Origin: Diadema setosum
Lineage: Eukaryota > Echinodermata > Echinoidea > Diadematoida > Diadematidae
Direction of reading: 5' to 3'
DNA length: 64,000 bases
Assembly (NCBI GenBank): GCA_033980235.1
Contig: CM067072.1
Location: forward strand, 25,264,192 to 25,328,191
The notes below the pieces were generated by a model, which worked only from the letters and a program-made list of their open reading frames with translations, was not told the DNA's origin and made no database searches. Shown in pieces: positions 56,883 to 64,000 of the stretch (position 1 is the stretch's first letter; every line of letters begins with the position of its first letter). The position numbers and the translations under genes are program-made.

Positions 56883-57144
56883 CAGTGGCGGATCAATGAT
56901 TCACCAAAAGGGGGGGGGGGGGGGGTGGCCGAAAATTTGGCCGATGTGCGATGACTTAAAAAAAAAAAAAAAAGGTCACCACGCAAGCATATTTGCGTAA
57001 AGACTAAAAAAAAAAAAAAGTCAGCAAAAAAAGAGGGGGCCGCGGCCAATTTTTTTGCGTGATTTACTACAAAAAAGGGTCATTAGCCAACAAAAAGGGG
57101 GGCCGCGACCAATTCGGCCCCCCCCCCCCCCCGATCTGCCACTG
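56883..57144. mobile_element. MITE with CAGTGGC(G/A)GATC ends
   Basis: CAGTGGCGGATCAATGATTC is inverted at the right as CAGTGGCAGATCGG. The interior has G and C homopolymers and a duplicated 'ggccgcg(g/a)ccaat' block. It is the same end family as 20725-21002. Confidence 0.72.
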
Positions 57145-57439
57145 ACAATTTAAAGCAGAAAACTAACGTTAAAGCTTTAGAGTAGACCCTAGATCTATCT
57201 TATCTAACAAGTTAACATTAGAGTTGGTTCTATCTAATCAGTAACAATGCTCTAGTCTAAGCTAATCAGATGCAAGGATTTCAATAGCTTAAACAGCTAT
57301 TGCAACTTATAATTGATAATAAGTTTCTCGAATCCAGGGCCCAGGACAGTAAATATTTTGTTCGTTCGTTTTGTCAGTTCAATAAAGAGATATGTAGATA
57401 ATATAAAAATGGAAAAAATAAATGGCAACTTACCAGTCC

Positions 57440-57605
57440 TTTTTCTTTTAAGATGATACCTTTTGGCCTTTGAGACCCAGGAATTCCAAGAGCGCCGCAG
57501 GTCTTTGTACGTCCGCCCCTTTCAGAGTCCCTGGGCCTCGAGAATGTGGAGGAGTTCCCTCCAGTGGTTCGCCTTTCTTTCTTGGACCTTTCCAAATTTG
57601 TAATA
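57440..57605 (-). other. possible host or TE exon
   Basis: On the minus strand a CG-richer patch reads ERSKKERRTTGGNSSTFSRP and DSERGGRTKTCGALGIPGSQ and ends at a consensus splice donor, CTG|GTAAGT (57431-57439). A second frame is also open. The acceptor is unclear because a MITE starts at 57623. No family is recognised. Confidence 0.3.
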
Positions 57606-57622
57606 AAAAAAAGCATGATTAA

Positions 57623-58182
57623 AGGACAAGTTCACCTTCATAGACATGTGGATTGAGTTAATGCAGCAATATTGATAGAACACATCAGCAAGAGTTTGAG
57701 GAAAATCGGACAATCCGTTTAAAAGTTACAAATTTTTGAAGTTTCTGCTTAGTCACTGCTGGATGCGAAGACTACCACAGCTTGTGATGTCACATGAGTA
57801 CAACGATATAAAGAAAGTATAAGGAAAATTCAAGATATCTTCACTTTTCTCACATACTAAAAGAACACTTGACTTCCCTCTTTCAGAAGGCAAGGGGGAA
57901 TAATATTACCCTTAACATACGTTAGTGACAAGTCGGAGAAATGTGCACCTTTTTCAAAAAGTAAAATTTTGTGAAATTCTCTTTATATTTTCCTTGTATT
58001 GTTGTACGCATGTGACATCATACACTCTAGTAGTCTTCTCATCCAGCAGTGACTATGCAGATACTTTAAAAATTCATAACTTTTAAATGCATTGTCCAAT
58101 TTTCCCCACACTTTCACTGATGTATTCTACAAATATTGCTGCATTCACTCAGTCAACATGTATATGAAGGTGGACTTGTCCT
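57623..58182. mobile_element. 560-bp foldback MITE in TTAA
   Basis: The two halves are long diverged inverted repeats. The ends are AGGACAAGTTCACCTTCATA and, inverted, AGGACAAGTCCACCTTCATA. TTAA flanks both sides (57619-57622 and 58183-58186), indicating piggyBac or Kolobok-type insertion. Confidence 0.82.
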
Positions 58183-58186
58183 TTAA

Positions 58187-60630
58187 GTTACAGTGTGTCA
58201 TTGTGCAGCAAATCATTTCTATAAATTATAATCAATGCAATTACAAGAATATCTTGAATATGTGAAATATGATTACAGGCATTGCCAAACCAACAGAAGG
58301 GTTCACATTTCAATTTCACATTATTGATTCAAATTATACGTCTAGGTGAAATAGTTCAAAGTAATTGTATATTGTAGGAACATAATTGTAGTGTGTAATT
58401 TTAAAGTTTGTACTTTCAAAATATCTTACAAATTTTGTTTTTAACTACTAGGGCCTAGGCATGTAAAAAATTCTTAGCATCACTCTTCAGAGTGACTCCT
58501 TTTTTTTAGTCTGTTTAATTGTGTTAGTTTAGTTGTAAGAGTCCATTTAATTGATATTGGTATTAACATTATTTTGTAAAGCATAATTTCAAATACTCAT
58601 AATCTGCACAAGACTACCTAATTATCAATGTGGTTTGTGTTGAAGGCCTGATTACATATATTAGAGATAAAGTTGAAACTATGCGATCATGGTAAAAATG
58701 TACCATATATTTTTGTAAGTCATAATTTTCAGCTTTTGAAGGCAAACATTTAGGCATACCATACGTATAGTTCTCATATGCATACATTTTCAGAGAACAT
58801 CTACCTATAAATGAAAGATGGCCCTGATTTATGAACAAATAAACTCAGATTTTTTCTATTTTTAAATTTTTTTTTGGTGTGTTATTTGGGGGTCAAAGAA
58901 GAGCATGTAGACTTCATTTTGCCATCACAGTGATGTCATGATCTTTTTTTTTTGTCCTTGCTTATCATGTGGTTTAATGCATTTTTTTAAAAATTCTAAA
59001 ACATTTTGTATGTTGGTAAAAAGTTGCTTAATTTGTTGTCTTGAAACAAAGAAATTCCGTAAAAGTCTCATAAAATCTGTCAAAGCTAAAAATGATTATG
59101 TTTGTAGACATTAATCAATAAGCTCGATGAGTGAGTTCATTTGTGATACCATTGTCACCGGAGAAAACCTTATTGGTAGTCAAGTTTCACCAAATTGCTT
59201 TCCTATGCCAAAATCCATTTGCCATTTATTGTACATGTATAGGTTAATCTTACTTCACATGATGGGCCCTGATTGGAAAAAAAAAAATTGTTGTCAACAT
59301 ATTCTTTGGCTGCAGTGCCCTGCCTTGCCAAATATGTCTTGGCGATGCTCTTTAATGTAAGAGCTCATTGTCATGATGTGTTGCTCGGTAAAGTTCATGT
59401 TGCGTTCGACATCGTTATTGTCCTCCATCTTGATGAAAGAACAGGATTAATGAATTTATTAGAATTAAGGGAAAATGTGTCAAATTACAGGCATAAAAAT
59501 CAATTACAGACATCGAACCAACACAAATAGGTCGATCTACAGTATATTATCAATAAACACAATCCAGCAATAGAAAGCAATAGCTTTGAAGATCTAGAAA
59601 TCGTCAGTATGTGTAGGGCACCTAACATAAATATACCTTGAAACAACTAGCATTAATCTACCATAAAATAACGTCATCATACAGTACTAGACAGCTCTAG
59701 TATTCAGTAGGCCATTCATTGTACAGTAGGCCTATTCCCCTTAGTGAAAACAAGTAGATCTACTATTAAAACCCTACGTAACGGTAGCAATGCGTGTGAT
59801 GTACATGATACTCCATACGATGGAGTATACTATGTATTCTGCATCTGAACCACACCGTACGGGCGTAGGCCTACAGATACTGAGATAGAATTCTAGTGTG
59901 GTTAAAGTACTGTGTAGAGGGCCTACATTATTCATCGAATTTCTTGTCAAACCAAGGAGGTGCTCCCCTAGTACCTCCTTGGTCAAACCATGCATGCCAA
60001 ATGCCGATCAAATTATCCGTAGCTAGCTAGCTGTATTAATTTTTATATCGTTACGCTCGTAAAATCAGACGCAGATAGCTGTCATACCGGTCGGTAGCTA
60101 CTAGCTGCGTGCTCACGGGAGCTCACCCACACCTTGACACATTCATTACCTGCATGTAAACAAACACACACGCGCACAAATACGCTTATCTCTAGCTAGC
60201 TGTCCGCCGATCGGCTGAAGGGAAAGTGATCGACCTTAGTACGTAATTTGCTCGATCGTTCTAGCCAACACCACAGATTTTCTGAAATTGTACAAATGAA
60301 AATAACTTTAATTTGATTAAAACGTTGAATTATTTTGATTGTTATTATCAAGGGACTTGTCTTTATTGATATGAAGTAAAGTGAAAGATAGCAGGGAATT
60401 ATGATATTGGAATGCTTACTGTGCTTGAGTTCAAGTGCTCTGATTGAGATGTATCTTTAAAGATCGATGAATGCTGCGTATGCAGTCGAGTCAACTGTGG
60501 TATGCGCAACTGTGCGTATGCGGTATCATCAAAGCAGACGACATCAAAAGAATTTAAAAAATCACTGCGGCGAGAGTGCGCCTAATATTCCGGGGATTTC
60601 CCTGGAATTAGGCTCGTCCAAGATTATTCA
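58187..60630. other. no gene; two small hairpins
   Basis: AT-rich to 59600, then a less AT-rich patch with AGCTAGCT words. ATACTCCAT is inverted at 59808-59828 with a 3-base loop. ACCAAGGAGGT (59951-59961) is inverted at 59973-59983. No coding frame stands out. Confidence 0.55.
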
Positions 60631-60633
60631 TTT

Positions 60634-60792
60634 GTCTTGCTAGGATGTCAAGTTGACATCGTATTTTTAACTAGGATGTCAAGTTGACATCCTAGTTTTA
60701 GAGCTTTGTGAAACGAAATTTTGCTATGATAGCAAGTTGACATTCCAGCAGGAGAAGTTGACATCCCAGCAAGACTTGCTGGGATGTCAACG
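60634..60792. repeat. cluster of near-perfect palindromes
   Basis: GATGTCAAGTTGACATC (near 60644-60660), CTAGGATGTCAA-G-TTGACATCCTAG (60671-60695) and GTTGACATCCCAGCAAG-A-CTTGCTGGGATGTCAAC (60757-60791) each have a one-base centre. All share the GTTGACATCC core. Confidence 0.92.
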
Positions 60793-60795
60793 AGA

Positions 60796-62010
60796 CTACG
60801 TTCAGGATAAGAAGACATAATTCTGATCTCCGAAACAATGTTTGATATCCTACATACATTCTATGGCTAGGTGGTTTATTAGCATCTTGCCTTGAACCAG
60901 TCTTCGCACTCATTCCAGATGCCATTTTAAGATCAGCTGTTTTCAGCTCCACTCGAACGATTGAAGACTACATTTACGATAACAAGACATAATTCACAGT
61001 CTCATAATTCTGATCTCTGAAACAATGTTTAATATACTACATACATTCTATGGCTAGGTGGTTTATTAGCATCTTGCTTGAACCAGTCTTCACACTCATT
61101 CAAGATGCCATTTTAAGATCAGCTGTTTACAGCTCCACTCGAACAGCATCTCATATTCAAAGATTGAAGACTACGTTCACGATAACAAGACATAATTCTG
61201 ATCTCTGAAACAATGTTTCATATCCTACATACATTCTATGGCTAGGTGGTTTATTAGCATCTTGCTTGAACCAGTCTTCACACTCATTCAAGATGCCATT
61301 TTAAGATCAGCTGTTTTCAGCTCCACTCGAACGATTGAAGACTACATTTACGATAACAAGACATAATTCACAGTCTCATAATTCTGATCTCCGAAACAAT
61401 GTTTAATATCCTACATACATTCTATGGCTAGGTGGTTTATTAGCATCTTGCTTGAACCAGTCTTCACACTCATTCAAGATGCCATTTTAAGATCAGCTGT
61501 TTACAGCTCCACTCGAACAGCATCTCATATTCAAAGATTGAAGACTACGTTCACGATAACAAGACATAATTCTGATCTCCGAAACAATGTTTCATATCCT
61601 ACATACATTCTGTGGCTAGGTGGTTTATTAGCATCTTACTTGAACCAGTCTTCACACTCATTCAAGATGCCATTTTAAGATCAGCTGTTTTCAGCTCCAC
61701 TCAAACAGCATCTCATATTCAAAGATTGAAGACTACATTCATGATAACAAGACATAATTCTGATCTCCGAAACATTGTTTAATATCCTACATACATTCTA
61801 TGGCTAGGTGGTTTATTAGCATCTTGCTTGAACCAGTCTTCGCACTCATTCAAGATGCCATTTTAAGATCAGCTGTTTTCAGCTCCACTCAAACAGCATT
61901 TAAGACTGCATTCACGATAACAAGACATTCACGGTCTCATGATTCTGATCTGCAAAATGTTTAATATCCTACATACATTCTATGGGTAGGTGGTATTATA
62001 GCGTCTTGCT
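60796..62010 (+). repeat. satellite-like array, about 187 bp x 7
   Basis: 'tacattctatggctaggtgg' recurs at about 60855, 61041, 61229, 61415, 61604, 61792 and 61972, giving a period of about 187 bp. Two monomer types partly alternate: one has 'cacagtctcataattctg', the other 'agcatctcatattcaaag'. This suggests a dimeric higher-order unit. Confidence 0.9.
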
Positions 62011-62825
62011 AGGTGGTATAATGGCTTTTAAAATCAGTTAAACTGTGCCAATATGAGCACAAAGTCTTTTCTTAAGAGTGAAATGTCAGCTTCATTAATT
62101 TCAGATATTAGTTAACGGTATTTGTTCACTTTTAAAATCGGGACACTGCATGTCATCAATTTTGTCTTCTGCTTGTAGGTCACACAGACTCTAGCACAGC
62201 CCTGTTCATTCGCCATTTTTAATCTGAAATTAAAGACATGCATACACATGTTTAGAGTGAAACTACAAATATATACACATATGTACACATAAAAGTAAAT
62301 TTATTTGTCTTTTCCCTCTGAAATTAACTGAATGCAATACCTATTCGAAGGAGAAATTGATCAATTTGATTTTAATAAATACAGAAACTATCAAATTCAC
62401 TTCAAATTAAAATTTTAGAAATGTAATGATCATAAATGCAACGAATACAAAACATTAATTAAAGCAATTGAGTGTACAGTATGTTAAATAGGAAATGCCT
62501 GCAATTTGACACAAGTGGTTTTATTTGGATGCAAGATTCACATGTACATGTACATATGTAATCACAAATTTATACATTTTGGCATGTTTCTCCTGACATT
62601 ATTGTTACATGACAGTCCAGTGTAATATACTGGTAGTCCCTCATCAATTGCCAGGATCTTGTGTAGTAAGTTCCAATGGGGTGTTTGTTTTGAATGGCTG
62701 ATAAAACTATTAGTAGAGCAGATAAGCCCTCAAAATCACGTGAATTGTGCAAAATTTGACTAAAGCATGAAACTTTCACCAGTGTTAGTACATACCATAA
62801 GATTTATTTTAAGATCGGGAGGTAA
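62011..62825. other. no recognisable feature
   Basis: AT-rich spacer between two tandem arrays. No gene seen. Confidence 0.6.
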
Positions 62826-62831
62826 GTCTGA

Positions 62832-63530
62832 TTTGACCTCTGATGACCTCCAGAGGTCAATGTACTTTAGATATCAGAAAATCGATGTTTAAAGACATTT
62901 GCAAATGATATATGTGGTTATGTTGCACTGAACATGCATTTATACCACAGAGAAATCATTTCCAGATTCAACAGAGCACTGAAATATTTTTACCTTTGAC
63001 CTCTGATGACCTCCAGAGGTCAATGAACTTTAAATATCAAAATATCGATGTTTTTAGACATTTGTGAATGATATATGTGGTTATGATTCACTAAACATGC
63101 ATCTATACTTCAGGGAAACCATTTTCTGATTCCACAGAGCATTGACAGGTTTTAACCTTTGACCTCTGGTGACCTTTGGAGGTCAATGACCTCAAAATAT
63201 TATATTGATCTGTGATGTCATTGGTTAATGGTAAACGTGCATTGTTAAGATGTACAAAACAAGCATATCTGTCTTACAATGAAATTGTCTTCATATTCTA
63301 AAGAGCAGACAGGTTTCTACCTTTGACCTCTGATGACCTTGAGAGGTCAATGACCTCAGAATATCAGAATATTGAAGTATGACATCATTGGTGAAAGGTC
63401 AAACATGGTAAGGATGTACAAAACAAGCATATCTGTGTACAATGACATCGTCTTCATATTCCAAGGCACACAGACGAGTTTCTGCCTTTGACCTCTGATG
63501 ATCTCGAGAGGTCAATGACCTCAAAGTATC
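62832..63530 (+). repeat. 164-bp tandem array with AGGTCA inverted half-sites
   Basis: The block TTTGACCTCTGATGACCT recurs at 62832, 62995, 63158, 63322 and 63487 (period 163-165). Three units carry a perfect AGGTCA-A-TGACCT inverted repeat (63180-63192, 63344-63356, 63509-63521). Confidence 0.9.
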
Positions 63531-64000
63531 AGAATAGTTTGGCATCATCAATGGTAAACATGATGATGTTTTAGAGAGCACTCGTAGGCCCTGTTTATTA
63601 ACGAGCCATTACCGTTCACCTATGAAAATCACACAAGGTCAAATACCTCGAATGAAATGTGAGGATGTTAATATTGATATTGCGATAGTTAATAGTTAAT
63701 AATTGTTTATAATGTAGGGCTTACAAACCATGCATTTCTGTTACCAAAAAAGTGGCTACTCATTCCGCAGAACTTTTCAGGTAATTATCTAAGTCGGGTA
63801 TGTGCACAGAGCAAGGGATGTCGATCTGTTTTCACGTGGGGGGGGGAACTTGGAAAATATGTAAAAGCATAAGTTCATGGTGCAAAGGAATGAAGTGGAG
63901 GGGGAGGATGTGGGTGGGGGATTGGATTTTTGCCGGTTTAGACCTGAAATCAGTGATTCAGTGTAGCTCTTGTTTAATGTGAGCGTCATCACTTATACGG
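63531..64000. other. no recognisable feature
   Basis: AT-rich, with a G-run at 63839-63846 and a purine-rich patch after it. No gene supported. Confidence 0.55.

Noticed and set aside
57522..57713. 63-codon minus-strand ORF
   Set aside because: Most of it crosses from the foldback MITE end into the neighbouring patch; the frame is not supported by splice signals.
60634..63530. Possible CRISPR-like array
   Set aside because: Repeats are contiguous tandem units of 164-187 bp without unique spacers, in a eukaryotic genome.
62832..63530. Functional hormone-response enhancer
   Set aside because: The IR1 sites are carried by tandem duplication, so repetition alone does not show regulatory function; kept only as a hypothesis.
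1..64000. A coordinated new defence or biosynthetic system
   Set aside because: All recognisable coding regions are mobile-element proteins or their debris, with independent insertion histories; no conserved gene set or shared regulation was seen.

Overview
The window is a transposon graveyard from a eukaryotic nuclear genome. It is AT-rich, with spliced and decayed genes, homopolymer runs, minisatellites and dozens of terminal-inverted-repeat (TIR) elements. I infer a deuterostome marine invertebrate, most likely an echinoderm. The main reason is an intact Ty3/Gypsy element whose integrase lies upstream of the reverse transcriptase. That pol order defines the Gmr1-type group, known from deuterostomes. 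AGGTCA-rich repeats and Helitron-like elements of a kind I associate with marine invertebrates agree with this. No conserved housekeeping gene, rRNA gene, functional tRNA or CRISPR array was seen.

Layout. 1-1757: nested Helitron-like elements, one carrying a second Helitron-like family with a 150-bp tandem array. 1762-3723: fragments of two transposon-type proteins and an inverted-repeat element. 4582-8221: an orphan small ORF, a broken Tc1/mariner transposase and a LINE ORF1 remnant. 8885-18367: a decayed, intron-containing piggyBac transposase gene, split inside an exon by a complete 7,322-bp Gypsy element (9522-16843). The Gypsy LTRs appear identical and its 1,558-codon gag-pol frame is open. 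19000-31000: mostly non-coding, with a broken transposase-like gene (25124-26580), an orphan coiled-coil gene remnant (28560-29910) and short elements. 31328-33291: a Helitron copy inserted in another TIR element. 35961-41750: hAT-like (ZNF862-type) gene pieces, a 0.6-kb duplication and a 5'-truncated LINE with a 7-bp target duplication. 42773-45965: a 3.2-kb TIR element with subterminal palindromic motifs. 45988-50182: remnants of an uncharacterised invertebrate protein family, cut by MITEs. 51057-58182: more MITEs, an unusual perfect hairpin, a tRNA-like SINE and a spliced transposase-like gene. 60634-63530: a palindrome cluster, a 187-bp satellite and a 164-bp array carrying nuclear-receptor-type inverted half-sites.

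The pieces mostly do not work together as a pathway; they record layered insertions. The order can be read at several points: Gypsy after piggyBac decay had probably begun, LINE after hAT, Helitron after the hAT-like MITE, and MITEs after the genes they interrupt. Only the Gypsy element looks capable of recent autonomous activity. I found no convincing new multi-gene system. The best leads are the Gmr1-type element, the palindrome-studded 3.2-kb element, the spliced 'SDGC/GQ' transposase-like genes and the motif-dense repeats.
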